28,783 bases of DNA from Euryarchaeota archaeon UBA602 (GTDB lineage: Archaea; Thermoplasmatota; Poseidoniia; Poseidoniales; Thalassarchaeaceae), in NCBI GenBank assembly GCA_002498455.1, contig DAHO01000050.1, forward strand, positions 15,991 through 44,773, given 5' to 3'. The notes under the pieces were generated by a model. It ran no database searches and was not told the DNA's origin. It was given only the letters and a program-made list of their open reading frames with translations. Every line of letters starts with the position of its first letter. The stretch's first letter is position 1. Shown here in pieces: positions 15,820 through 23,203 of the stretch. A program made the translations under genes and the position numbers.

Positions 15820-17001
15820 GTGACGATGAAACAATGGTCGTACGATGAGAGAGGACATCAATTGTCTCCCTCTTCTTGGAACAACTTTGCCTCCTGTCCT
15901 AGAAAATTCTGGCTCTCAAGACAGCGTTTACCGCGAAAGGCAGGGATGGCGAGCGCCATTGGAACCGCCGTGCACAACAGTGTCGAAGATCTCTGCAATA
16001 TTGATTTGTCATCACGAGACGGCGATGAGGTAGGATGGCTTCCACCCACGGCGAATGCAATCCTCGAAAAGCAATGGGAGCAAGAGAAAGAGAACTTTCT
16101 CAACACAGCTCGTCATCCTCGATGGAAGCAGGAAGAATACCCCCGTGCGAGAAAACTCTTGATCGGTTCGCTCAACATTCTCTTCGCAAAGGCCCACATT
16201 GAGAAAATGAAGTTGACCGAAGTGACCGTTGATACTTGGCGTGAAGTTCAGCGTATGGTTCTCGCTGCTGAAGGTACGTTGCGCACCTCCTGTGGGCGAT
16301 TGATGGGACGTCTTGACCTTCTGGTCTCAGATTTAGATGAAGACGGCCAAGTCGTCGGTTGGATCGTCGCCGACTTGAAGACCGGAAAACCTCCCGAGGG
16401 AGAATTGTACGATACGGTGAGCCGACAGTTGCGATTCTATCGAGATATTTTGTGTGAAAACAACCCTGATCATCCGCCGGTACGTGCAGAAGGGTGGTAT
16501 TCTAACGGTTCAAAGGTATTCGAGGCAGAAGGTCCGAGCGTGCTTCCAGAGGCTTTCGAGGCATGGGAAGCAAGCAAAATCACCAGTACCCCGATGGAGG
16601 CCATTCCTGACCAGGACGCCTGTGGATTCTGTGAATGGAAGGCTTGGTGTCCAGCTTGGCTTTGGGCGCAAACACAGGGCTTGTTGAAACCCACAGGCAT
16701 CTTCAGAGACATGGTTGCAACCTTTGAGAAAATTGAAATCGAAAATGGAATTTGTCTGGTTGAACGAATGGCACCAGTCAATGAGCAAGGTGAGTTGGCA
16801 TCGACAGGACAACGTGCAGGCGCAGTCTTTGCTGGACAGGCATTGTCTCAACTCAAAGTACTGGTTGAACAAGGATACACCGGACCAGTTTTCCTCGGTG
16901 GTGTGCGATTGGATGGTGAAACTTGGAAACTCGGTGATTGGTGCGATGTTCTGCCCTGGTCCCCACTGCTTGAGGGTAGGACACGCAAAAAGGCCGAGTA
17001 A
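15820..17001 (+). CDS. PD-(D/E)XK nuclease with Cas4/AddB-like iron-sulfur cysteines
   Basis: 393 residues. The N-terminus has the RecB/Cas4 opening (L-S-P-S-S-W-N-N-F-x-S-C-P-R-K-F, with C26), followed by I-G-T-A-V-H52. The nuclease core reads G-R-L-D166-L-L-V and A-D185-L-K187-T-G-K-P, then Q-L-R-F-Y. Three more cysteines, C268-x2-C271-x5-C277, complete a likely 4Fe-4S site. An extra ~100-residue beta-rich C-terminal domain follows, which I cannot name. A role in DNA end processing or repair is likely from the family. The GTG at 15820 is preferred, being about 9 bases behind GGGAGGAG; the ATG at 15826 is an alternative. No cas genes or helicase lie nearby. Confidence 0.82.
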   Translation: MTMKQWSYDERGHQLSPSSWNNFASCPRKFWLSRQRLPRKAGMASAIGTAVHNSVEDLCNIDLSSRDGDEVGWLPPTANAILEKQWEQEKENFLNTARHPRWKQEEYPRARKLLIGSLNILFAKAHIEKMKLTEVTVDTWREVQRMVLAAEGTLRTSCGRLMGRLDLLVSDLDEDGQVVGWIVADLKTGKPPEGELYDTVSRQLRFYRDILCENNPDHPPVRAEGWYSNGSKVFEAEGPSVLPEAFEAWEASKITSTPMEAIPDQDACGFCEWKAWCPAWLWAQTQGLLKPTGIFRDMVATFEKIEIENGICLVERMAPVNEQGELASTGQRAGAVFAGQALSQLKVLVEQGYTGPVFLGGVRLDGETWKLGDWCDVLPWSPLLEGRTRKKAE

Positions 17002-17042
17002 TCATCGTGGCATTCAAGAATCGTCACCCCTCTTGACAACCC

Positions 17043-17882
17043 ATGGAAGGGAGGCCACCGGGCAAACGTCGCCGAGGACCTCCAGTCAAGCGTGAATCGG
17101 ACAACAACCCTGATGCTTACGCAGAATCCTCAGAAGATGCAGAGTGGTTTGACGAAATCGTTGACCAATCGGAATCCGAGGATGGGGGCTTCGGTGGATT
17201 CGCAGTACGCCGACCGGAGATGAATTCAACCGATCAAATCGAAAGTCAACAATTGGAGCGATATTTCGAACGAAAATACCACGGTAAATCCAGTGAACGT
17301 CGTGAAAGTATCGAAGATGATTGGGATGCTACTGAAACTAGATTCAAACCCGCGGATTTACTGAAGGGATACAAGGCCTTGTTGATGGGCGTCCAGTCAT
17401 TTATGATCGGATTGCCCTTACTCTTGGTCTCAGGTTGTTTGGTATGGATGGGAAACTCGCTCTATTCAAGTATGGGTGGCACCGGTGGTTCAATTGTCAA
17501 TTTGACAATGGTTTTCTTGGCGATTTGTATCGCTACTATTGCATTGATTCAAGTGATTGTAAGTGCAGTCAACCAATCCCTACGTGAGCGAGAAATTGCT
17601 CGTAATGGGCCGGATATCCCATTGCTAAGTTGGTCTCAATCTTTGCAATTGGGTAGCAAAATTTTCGCTGAGGCCTTGCTCACATTCGTGGTCGTTTGGA
17701 CCATTGAAATTGCCGGACTCTGGATCTTGGCCGGTGGTGCTCCATCACTTGAATTCCCCAGTATTGATCCGGACAATGTTTCCTTGGGAACGATTCTGTA
17801 TGGACTGGGGATGTTCGGCTCTATCTTCGTAATGTTGGGCATGATTCCCTACACCATCGAAGCGACTCTGAAGTCGTCATGA
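17043..17882 (+). CDS. Four-helix membrane protein with charged cytoplasmic N-terminus
   Basis: 279 residues. The first ~105 residues are hydrophilic: a basic, proline-rich start (G-K-R-R-R-G-P-P) then an acidic region. Four membrane segments follow at ~112-137, ~148-176, ~206-231 and ~244-272. No catalytic motif or known family could be recognised. It starts 41 bases after the PD-(D/E)XK gene on the same strand and is probably co-transcribed; its end overlaps the convergent exonuclease by 6 bases. Confidence 0.75.
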   Translation: MEGRPPGKRRRGPPVKRESDNNPDAYAESSEDAEWFDEIVDQSESEDGGFGGFAVRRPEMNSTDQIESQQLERYFERKYHGKSSERRESIEDDWDATETRFKPADLLKGYKALLMGVQSFMIGLPLLLVSGCLVWMGNSLYSSMGGTGGSIVNLTMVFLAICIATIALIQVIVSAVNQSLREREIARNGPDIPLLSWSQSLQLGSKIFAEALLTFVVVWTIEIAGLWILAGGAPSLEFPSIDPDNVSLGTILYGLGMFGSIFVMLGMIPYTIEATLKSS

Positions 17883-18710
17883 ATCGTTTCGCTCACCTTG
17901 AAGAGTCTCAATCGCATTTTCATCCAGTGGTCCGGCAGGTGATTGCAACCAGTTGAGATAGTTCGGGTCGGCATGTTCAATTTCACCGATACTCCTCCCT
18001 CGATTTCTCCCACGACCAATGACCAATCCTTGATGGGTTGTTCGCAACCACCCATGGCTACCTGGAACGGGTTCCAAATCCTCGATATTGGGGCCTAGTC
18101 GCTCAGTTGACTTGTCGGTTGTGTCTATCCCGTTCGCCCAATCGGCAATTTCCTCAACTGGACGGCGAAAGTGTTGGGGATTGGCTTCCATCATCTTGTG
18201 CAACAACAGCAAGGTTGCTGCAGCATCTGCTCCCGCTGTATGCGCATTTTCAAGAGCGATTCCAAACCGATGACACAGTGCAGTAAGATTGTGGCGGGGT
18301 GGAATTTTGAGCCGACGGGCGATTTTGAGCGTATCCAGAATCGCCAGCGGCTCTGGCATCGGTTGGCCTGCTCGTAAGAATTCTGCTTGAAGAAAAGGCC
18401 AATCAAAGCGGTCGACATTGTGGCCCACAATCACTGCACCTTCCATCATCGCCGAGATTTCACTTGCACATTCCTTGAATTCAGGTGCATTTCTGACATC
18501 CTGATCGGTGATGCCATGAACATTGGTGGTCTCAGGCGGAATCCGCATCTTTGGATTCACCAATTCGTCGATTTGGATTTGTCGACCGTCAGCTTCGCAA
18601 CCCACCAAGGCATACTGGACAATTCGCTGTGATCTGTGATTCAATCCAGTCGTCTCTAAATCGAATCCGAGGACCCGACATCCAGACAACGGATCAATCG
18701 CCATGAGCAT
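17877..18710 (-). CDS. DEDDh 3'-5' exonuclease (DnaQ/ExoX-like)
   Basis: 277 residues. The DnaQ-type exonuclease domain (~10-175) shows all DEDDh residues: D17 and E19 in F-D-L-E-T-T-G, D103 in G-H-N-V-D-R-F-D, and H157 and D162 in H-T-A-G-A-D-A. The C-terminal ~60 residues carry G-R-S-I-G-E-I and D-P-N-Y-L-N-W-L, the pattern of the small domain (DUF3820-like) often attached to exonuclease X-type proteins. The enzyme removes nucleotides from 3' ends using two metal ions; proofreading, repair or RNA trimming cannot be told apart from sequence. It is close to the PD-(D/E)XK nuclease and LigA. Confidence 0.88.
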   Translation of the reverse strand: MLMAIDPLSGCRVLGFDLETTGLNHRSQRIVQYALVGCEADGRQIQIDELVNPKMRIPPETTNVHGITDQDVRNAPEFKECASEISAMMEGAVIVGHNVDRFDWPFLQAEFLRAGQPMPEPLAILDTLKIARRLKIPPRHNLTALCHRFGIALENAHTAGADAAATLLLLHKMMEANPQHFRRPVEEIADWANGIDTTDKSTERLGPNIEDLEPVPGSHGWLRTTHQGLVIGRGRNRGRSIGEIEHADPNYLNWLQSPAGPLDENAIETLQGERNDS

Positions 18711-18817
18711 CGATGGATTCGCGACGTTGCTTGAACCCTCTTATCGCCACGGTAGATTTCGACTCGATTCATTTACCCAAAAAATCGGCATTGAAAGAAC
18801 AATCAAGCGTCACTCTT

Positions 18818-18825
18818 CTAAAGGA
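18818..18825 (+). promoter_or_regulatory. TATA-like box for the PKD lipoprotein gene
   Basis: CTAAAGGA within an A/T-rich stretch is centred about 24 bases before the ATG at 18846, the distance expected for a leaderless archaeal transcript. The match to a TATA box is moderate. Confidence 0.35.
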
Positions 18826-18845
18826 TAAAGCGAGGCCCCACAGTT

Positions 18846-20039
18846 ATGTCCATGGTCCGGTCATTTTCAAACCGAGCTCATCGGCCACTGGCGCTGGTTC
18901 TCACCATGTGCATGCTGTTGCCGATGTTGGCAGGTTGTACGGGTCTTGGAGGGCCACCTGAGCCCAATGCTAGAGTTGAAGCGGACCGCTCTACCATCAA
19001 CGAAGGCGAATCGGTCAATTTCGATGCGCGTGCTTCAACCACCCCTGAGAGCACCCTCATCACAAGCTACGAGTGGAATTTTGGCGATGGAGCACGCGCT
19101 GAAACCATTCAGGGATACACCAGTCACACCTTTTCAGAAGCCGGCCTTTACGAAATCACAGTGACAGTCATCAACGATTTGGGTGGAGACGATACGGCCA
19201 CCACGCAACTGATTGTCAACGGCTATCCGGAAATTTCTCTCTCCATGCCCAAAGCCATTCGAACCGGTGACGTGGTGGTCCTCGATGCATCCGCCTCAAC
19301 GGACCCTGAAGGTGGTGAACTGACGACCGTTTGGGATCTCGATTTGGAAGTTGATAGCGACAACGATGGCGATCCGACGAATGACAATGACGCCATGGGG
19401 GCGACCCATCAATTTACACCTTATGAGAGTGGAAATTACACCGGCTCCGTGACTATCACGGACAATTCGGATGCCTCGGCTACACGCCTTTGGAATCTGA
19501 CAGTCCTCCCCCGTACTTACCAAGTCATTTGGGAAGAGAAGACCTTGACCTACGAGTGGGACGGGTATCTTGAGCAAGGTGAGATTCACACTATCACCCA
19601 TCAGCCTGGGGATGAGGGTCGTATCATGTCGATCAATGCCACGTTAACTTTGGCGATGGATATTCTACCCACAATGCTCCCTCAAGACAACTTTTCGCTA
19701 ACCGTAGATGTTCGCGAAGATGCATGGAGTCATACGATTCGTACCGAACAGGACAACATCACACGCAACGCTTCCGCTTCGATGGAGCACCAGAACCTCA
19801 ACCCCACTTCATCAGATGCATACAATCTCACAGCTGATTCACTGGAGGAACTTCTGCAGATGCTTGACAGACAATCAGGCGCAGGATTTGGCGAGGGGGA
19901 CTGGTTATGGATTATCGAAGCCGAAGAAGCGGATCCAGATCTCCCCATTGACGATATCGACCCCGATCAAGGCAACGATTGGGAACTGGTTGTTGAGTTC
20001 ACATTCCTTGTTCCAAGGATTAGTGAAATTGGCGTTTGA
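18846..20039 (+). CDS. Lipoprotein with two PKD domains
   Basis: 397 residues. A signal peptide ends in the lipobox L-A-G-C31, so the mature protein should be lipid-anchored at C31 on the outer face of the membrane. Two PKD/Ig-like modules follow: ~38-125, with the hallmark Y-E-W-N-F-G-D-G and H-T-F-S-E-A-G-L-Y, and ~126-222, with D-A-S-A-S-T-D-P-E-G-G-E-L and a Ca-binding-like D-S-D-N-D-G-D-P. The last ~175 residues form a beta-rich domain rich in N-x-S/T sequons that I do not recognise. It is probably a surface binding or scaffolding protein. Confidence 0.85.
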   Translation: MSMVRSFSNRAHRPLALVLTMCMLLPMLAGCTGLGGPPEPNARVEADRSTINEGESVNFDARASTTPESTLITSYEWNFGDGARAETIQGYTSHTFSEAGLYEITVTVINDLGGDDTATTQLIVNGYPEISLSMPKAIRTGDVVVLDASASTDPEGGELTTVWDLDLEVDSDNDGDPTNDNDAMGATHQFTPYESGNYTGSVTITDNSDASATRLWNLTVLPRTYQVIWEEKTLTYEWDGYLEQGEIHTITHQPGDEGRIMSINATLTLAMDILPTMLPQDNFSLTVDVREDAWSHTIRTEQDNITRNASASMEHQNLNPTSSDAYNLTADSLEELLQMLDRQSGAGFGEGDWLWIIEAEEADPDLPIDDIDPDQGNDWELVVEFTFLVPRISEIGV

Positions 20040-20053
20040 ATCATCTGAAGGAG

Positions 20054-20117
20054 AGCGTACGCTACCCACCAAAAAAAACCCGAAACCAGCAGAATCGGCC
20101 CTGCAAACGTACGTTTG
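20054..20117. repeat. Two palindromes with a shared CGTACG core
   Basis: AGCGTACGCT (20054-20063) and CAAACGTACGTTTG (20104-20117) are perfect palindromes with the same CGTACG centre, spaced about 52 bases centre to centre (roughly five helical turns). They lie in the 133-base gap between the lipoprotein gene and the gene at 20173, just upstream of an A/T-rich promoter-like stretch (20142-20151). Paired operators for a dimeric regulator are possible; no regulator is identified. Confidence 0.4.
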
Positions 20118-20172
20118 GTATCAATAGTTATCTTACACAACAAAAAAATTTCATTCTAAGCCGAAATTACCG

Positions 20173-20571
20173 ATGGGAAGCGATTTGAACTACTGTCGTT
20201 TCGACCCGATTATGGTGAGTTCAATCGACATCAAGAAGGTCTCAAGTCGAGACAAGGTTGTGATTGATTTGGATGTCTGGATGGATGACCCGGATGACTA
20301 TGATTTCTCACCTCGTGCATCATTGGTTGACAATATTCTCTCGCTCTATGTCCAGCTTGACGACAATGAGCAAGAAGTTCTAGCGAGTTTTGAGTTGGAT
20401 GATGATGCAGTTCAATTGGCTGAGCGCGATCGTTTTGTTGAAGCTCGAATCAAGTTTGGAGTGCATGGCATGCACGGTACCTTGACTCACAAGACTCCCA
20501 ATCCAAGAACCGGTCCAAACGCCAAGAAGTTGGCCGAGCCACGCTGGAAAATCACCCTACCACTGATTTGA
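20173..20571 (+). CDS. Hypothetical protein, acidic, 132 residues
   Basis: A soluble acidic protein of mixed predicted strands and helices, with no signal peptide, membrane segment or metal motif. A D-D-P-D-D-Y-D-F stretch near residue 37 and a basic segment near the C-terminus (T-H-K-T-P-N-P-R-T-G) are its only marked features. I do not recognise the family. An A/T-rich stretch about 26 bases before the ATG could serve as a TATA box for a leaderless transcript. Confidence 0.65.
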   Translation: MGSDLNYCRFDPIMVSSIDIKKVSSRDKVVIDLDVWMDDPDDYDFSPRASLVDNILSLYVQLDDNEQEVLASFELDDDAVQLAERDRFVEARIKFGVHGMHGTLTHKTPNPRTGPNAKKLAEPRWKITLPLI

Positions 20572-20610
20572 TTGTTGAATGGGACCCCCGGGTGGCCCCT
20601 TACACTGCCT

Positions 20611-20618
20611 CATATACC
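20611..20618 (+). promoter_or_regulatory. TATA-like box for the small wHTH gene
   Basis: CATATACC is centred about 25 bases before the ATG at 20639, consistent with a leaderless transcript. No ribosome-binding site is seen before that ATG, which fits. Confidence 0.4.
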
Positions 20619-20638
20619 TCCAGCGACCATCGAGTAGT

Positions 20639-20884
20639 ATGGCCAAAGGAGCACAGAAAGAGGCCCGGTTGCGGCGCTTGCGAGAAGAAATTCTCAAATT
20701 CGTGAGTGTCAACCCAGGGTGTACAGCATCGCAAATTGTTGCGTGGTTGTCCATTGATCTAAAAATGAAGAACCACGGTTTGACACCACGTAAGGTTGGC
20801 TTTTTCATCCCAAGATATTGCAAAGAATTGGTTTGGAAGCAGGATTCGTTGACCGGAAAACGGGTTTACACCAACACTGCATGA
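20639..20884 (+). CDS. Small winged-helix-like DNA-binding protein
   Basis: 81 residues, basic. A helix (K-E-A-R-L-R-R-L-R-E-E-I-L-K-F) is followed by G-C-T-A-S-Q-I-V-A-W-L, T-P-R-K-V-G-F-F-I-P-R-Y and a C-terminal two-strand wing-like segment (L-V-W-K-Q-D and K-R-V-Y-T), as in archaeal winged helix-turn-helix proteins. A role in transcription is inferred from this pattern. The ATG at 20639 is chosen over the in-frame 20579 start because the upstream residues look non-coding and the TATA box lies between the two. Confidence 0.65.
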   Translation: MAKGAQKEARLRRLREEILKFVSVNPGCTASQIVAWLSIDLKMKNHGLTPRKVGFFIPRYCKELVWKQDSLTGKRVYTNTA

Positions 20885-20894
20885 ACCGTTCGGG

Positions 20895-20902
20895 TTAAGA
20901 TA
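20895..20902 (+). promoter_or_regulatory. TATA-like box for tRNA-Arg
   Basis: TTAAGATA is centred about 27 bases before the first base of tRNA-Arg, the normal archaeal spacing. Confidence 0.4.
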
Positions 20903-20925
20903 GGGTGGCCGGTGGGCCGCGCACA

Positions 20926-21002
20926 GGACCCATAGTGTAGCCTGGATATCACTGGGGCTTGCGGAGCCTCAAACCCGTGTTCGAATCGCGGTGGGTCCGC
21001 CA
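20926..21002 (+). tRNA. tRNA-Arg (GCG anticodon)
   Basis: The cloverleaf is complete: acceptor GGACCCA (20926-20932) with TGGGTCC (20992-20998), discriminator G at 20999 and an encoded CCA at 21000-21002. The D-arm has A14, G18-G19 and A21. The anticodon stem GGGGC/GCCTC (20954-20958 with 20966-20970, one G-U) closes loop TTGCGGA, giving anticodon GCG at 20961-20963. The T-stem CCGTG/CGCGG closes TTCGAAT. No intron is seen. Unlike the tRNA-Pro in this window, its CCA is genome-encoded. Confidence 0.93.
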
Positions 21003-21033
21003 TCTTCTTCGTATAGGGGCGTTAGCCAATGGC

Positions 21034-21447
21034 ATGGCGATTGAATTGCAACGTCGTGTTGACTTCCCCATGATTGATTTGGCACAGGTGGTGTACTATC
21101 CCGAATACTTCGATTTAGCTCACCGCTTCTTTGAGGAGTCCTGGGAGAAAATCTGCGATATTGCTTATCCAGTGATCACCCAGCAAATGCATCTCGGGTT
21201 TCCTGCAGTTCACACATCCTCAGATTATTTGGCACCTCTTCGTTATGGGGATATTGTTCACTGCAAACTGTGGATTGAATCTGTGGGAAGCAGTTCCATT
21301 ATCTGGAAATATGAGTTCAGAAATCAAGACGAATTCCTATGTTGGACTGCTCGTGTGGTAACGGTATGTGTGGACATGCAGACTTTCGAAAAGCGAGATG
21401 TACCGGATGAGATTGCGGATGCATTGAGAAAATGTACCGAGGATTAA
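21034..21447 (+). CDS. Hotdog-fold acyl-CoA thioesterase (4HBT family)
   Basis: 137 residues with the 4-hydroxybenzoyl-CoA thioesterase pattern: V-Y-Y-P-E-Y-F-D-L-A-H-R-F-F near residue 22, then H-T-S-S-D-Y-L-A-P-L-R-Y-G-D in the middle and paired strands toward the end. Such enzymes hydrolyse acyl-CoA thioesters; the substrate cannot be inferred. The ATG at 21034 is chosen because the longer frame begins inside tRNA-Arg. Confidence 0.82.
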   Translation: MAIELQRRVDFPMIDLAQVVYYPEYFDLAHRFFEESWEKICDIAYPVITQQMHLGFPAVHTSSDYLAPLRYGDIVHCKLWIESVGSSSIIWKYEFRNQDEFLCWTARVVTVCVDMQTFEKRDVPDEIADALRKCTED

Positions 21448-21472
21448 GGAGTGCCGAAGCAGAGGCGATATC

Positions 21473-22084
21473 ATGGACGACGAAATCGGCTCTGTCATGA
21501 TGAATGTCGAAGAAGAACTGGTGATGCCAGAAATCCCGATTCGCCCCAATACGGCGATTCCAGCAGCAGTGGGCGTCATGATGATTATTGGAGGCCTAAT
21601 GGTCGCATATGCAGCATTCAATGCGTTTACCATGAGTGAGATGTTCAATGCGGATGATGAGGAACAACTGGCAAACCAATTCTCAGAAGCCGGAGCCGAA
21701 ATTACTTCAGAAGATATCAATCAGTACGATGACAATTTTTCATCCTCGGCCTATCGTGATTGGAATGGTTTCCTGTTCACGGCCTCGGCATTGTGCCTCA
21801 TCGGGGGAGGAGTTCAATTTTATCGAGGGAATCGGCGGGGTGTTTCGACAAGTTTGACCGGTGCAGCCCTTCTCATCATCTCAAACGTGTGGGGAAGTAT
21901 GACCAGTCAGGAAGCATCTTCGCATCTGCCTGAAGTTGCGCAATTAACATTCGTGACGATGTACTACATCTACGCCTGCTGTGGGCTATTTTGCCTTTCA
22001 AGTGCAGCTCTTCCAATGTTGTTCGCCTCTGGTCGAGCGGCCCTGACCACACCTGCAAAGTTACAATCGCGGGAAGAGGAGTAA
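21473..22084 (+). CDS. Four-helix membrane protein of unknown function
   Basis: 203 residues. Membrane segments lie at ~27-49, ~97-118, ~123-143 and ~158-183, with an acidic loop between the first two (N-A-D-D-E-E-Q-L and S-E-D-I-N-Q-Y-D-D). A purine-rich GAGGCGA motif precedes the ATG. No known family is recognised. It follows the thioesterase by 25 bases and its stop abuts the end of the convergent pentapeptide gene without a gap. Confidence 0.7.
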   Translation: MDDEIGSVMMNVEEELVMPEIPIRPNTAIPAAVGVMMIIGGLMVAYAAFNAFTMSEMFNADDEEQLANQFSEAGAEITSEDINQYDDNFSSSAYRDWNGFLFTASALCLIGGGVQFYRGNRRGVSTSLTGAALLIISNVWGSMTSQEASSHLPEVAQLTFVTMYYIYACCGLFCLSSAALPMLFASGRAALTTPAKLQSREEE

Positions 22085-22480
22085 TCAGTCCTCTTTGGGC
22101 CACTTCTTTTTGAGGACCTCTCGGAGATCATCATTCATCTTCGCGTCCCACCAGTTGGCTCGTCGCCAAATGGCATAGCGCCCACGGACACCACGTAAAT
22201 CCGCATCATCCAATTTCGCACCTTGAAAATTTGACAAGTTCAATTTCGCCTTTGTCAATTTCGCACCACGGAAATCCGCCCCATCCAGTGCGCATTTCAT
22301 CAAGTCCGCACCCACCAAGGATGCTTTACGAAAATCGGCACCTGCAAGATTCGAACCTTGGAAGTTGCACCGATCTAAAATTGCACGACGGAAGTTGACA
22401 CCGGACAAATCCATGTCTCGAAAATCGTGGCCGATGAACGATTGGAATGAAAGGTCCGCATCGGGACCAATCTCAACCAT
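22085..22480 (-). CDS. Pentapeptide-repeat protein
   Basis: 131 residues, most of them a run of A(D/N)(L/F)xx repeats from about residue 8 to 100 (for example N-L-A-G-A-D-F-R-K-A and A-D-L-M-K-C-A-L-D-G-A-D-F), which fold as a right-handed quadrilateral beta-helix. Some family members mimic DNA and protect gyrase; most have no known role, and nothing here selects one. It begins 9 bases after the wHTH gene, so the two form an operon. Confidence 0.88.
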   Translation of the reverse strand: MVEIGPDADLSFQSFIGHDFRDMDLSGVNFRRAILDRCNFQGSNLAGADFRKASLVGADLMKCALDGADFRGAKLTKAKLNLSNFQGAKLDDADLRGVRGRYAIWRRANWWDAKMNDDLREVLKKKWPKED

Positions 22481-22489
22481 GGTAACTCC

Positions 22490-23005
22490 TCAGGCACCCG
22501 AGCGTCGGTCCAAGTGCGCGCGTCCTTCAGGGGTGAGAACCGCGTATCGATTCTTTCCAGAACTGCCTGGCGGACATGAGATGAATCCACGTTCAACCAG
22601 ACGATTCAGATAGAGTGAGAGGTTGTCAGGAGCTGCCAAACCACTGTCCTCGAACAATTGCTTGAGTACACGAGGTGGCGAATCATCCAATCCCTCGACT
22701 TCGCGCAGGTATTGAATGGCGGCCAAGACTTGATCCGGTTTTTTGGTCAATGTACTGTTTTCGATCAGTGAACGGAAGGCAGAACCACGCTCTGGCATTC
22801 CACTTTTCTTGGCGGCTTCGATGGCCGCAGAGATGGCGGTTTCGCGTGCACTTCGAACCTTGGCGATTGCTGTAGACCATTCCTCTCCTTCACGGATATT
22901 CATCATCTCAGCATCCACCTCTTTTTGCGATCCAGTAATGTCGATTTCAACATCACCTACTCGAATTAGCACACGGCTGTTTCCTGCACCAGTTGAACCT
23001 GTCAC
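22490..23005 (-). CDS. Winged-helix regulator-like protein
   Basis: 171 residues. The N-terminal ~30 residues form strands (R-V-L-I-R-V-G-D-V-E-I-D-I), followed by a long charged helical region (~35-90). The C-terminal ~80 residues read as a winged helix: V-L-A-A-I-Q-Y-L-R-E, N-L-S-L-Y-L-N-R-L-V-E-R-G-F-I-S, then R-Y-A-V-L-T-P-E-G-R-A-H-L, the usual MarR/PadR-like wing and last helix. It is probably a transcription regulator, with its own promoter overlapping an inverted repeat at 23041-23090. Confidence 0.72.
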   Translation of the reverse strand: MTGSTGAGNSRVLIRVGDVEIDITGSQKEVDAEMMNIREGEEWSTAIAKVRSARETAISAAIEAAKKSGMPERGSAFRSLIENSTLTKKPDQVLAAIQYLREVEGLDDSPPRVLKQLFEDSGLAAPDNLSLYLNRLVERGFISCPPGSSGKNRYAVLTPEGRAHLDRRSGA

Positions 23006-23040
23006 GAAGCCGCCACCTGACCATTTCCAACCAGTCGACG

Positions 23041-23090
23041 GGTTATTTTAATCGTTCCGATGGTAACTTTATGATTTGCAAAAAATAACC
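23041..23090. promoter_or_regulatory. Inverted repeat over the wHTH promoter in a divergent intergenic region
   Basis: A perfect 9-bp inverted repeat, GGTTATTTT (23041-23049) with AAAATAACC (23082-23090), flanks a second pair of similar CGTTCC motifs. On the minus strand TTAAAATAA at about 23043-23051 fits a TATA box for the wHTH gene starting at 23005. The rest of the gap up to 23203 is A/T-rich, with a TGATATTTTTT stretch near 23147-23157 that could serve the plus-strand surface protein. Confidence 0.4.
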
Positions 23091-23203
23091 ACCGTTCCAG
23101 CCATAATTACAAGGCCCGTAAAAGAGATGAAAGGAATGGATTTGATATTTTTTCAGGGGTTTCGCCGAAGGCGACTTAACCTCCGCTCAACGTCCGCACC
23201 CTC

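Noticed and set aside
15820..17001. Interpretation of the PD-(D/E)XK protein as Cas4 in a CRISPR system
   Set aside because: No repeat array or other cas gene is present in the window and the protein is longer than typical Cas4.
22085..22480. Qnr-like gyrase protection role for the pentapeptide protein
   Set aside because: The repeat fold alone does not support it; no loop insertions typical of Qnr proteins are seen.
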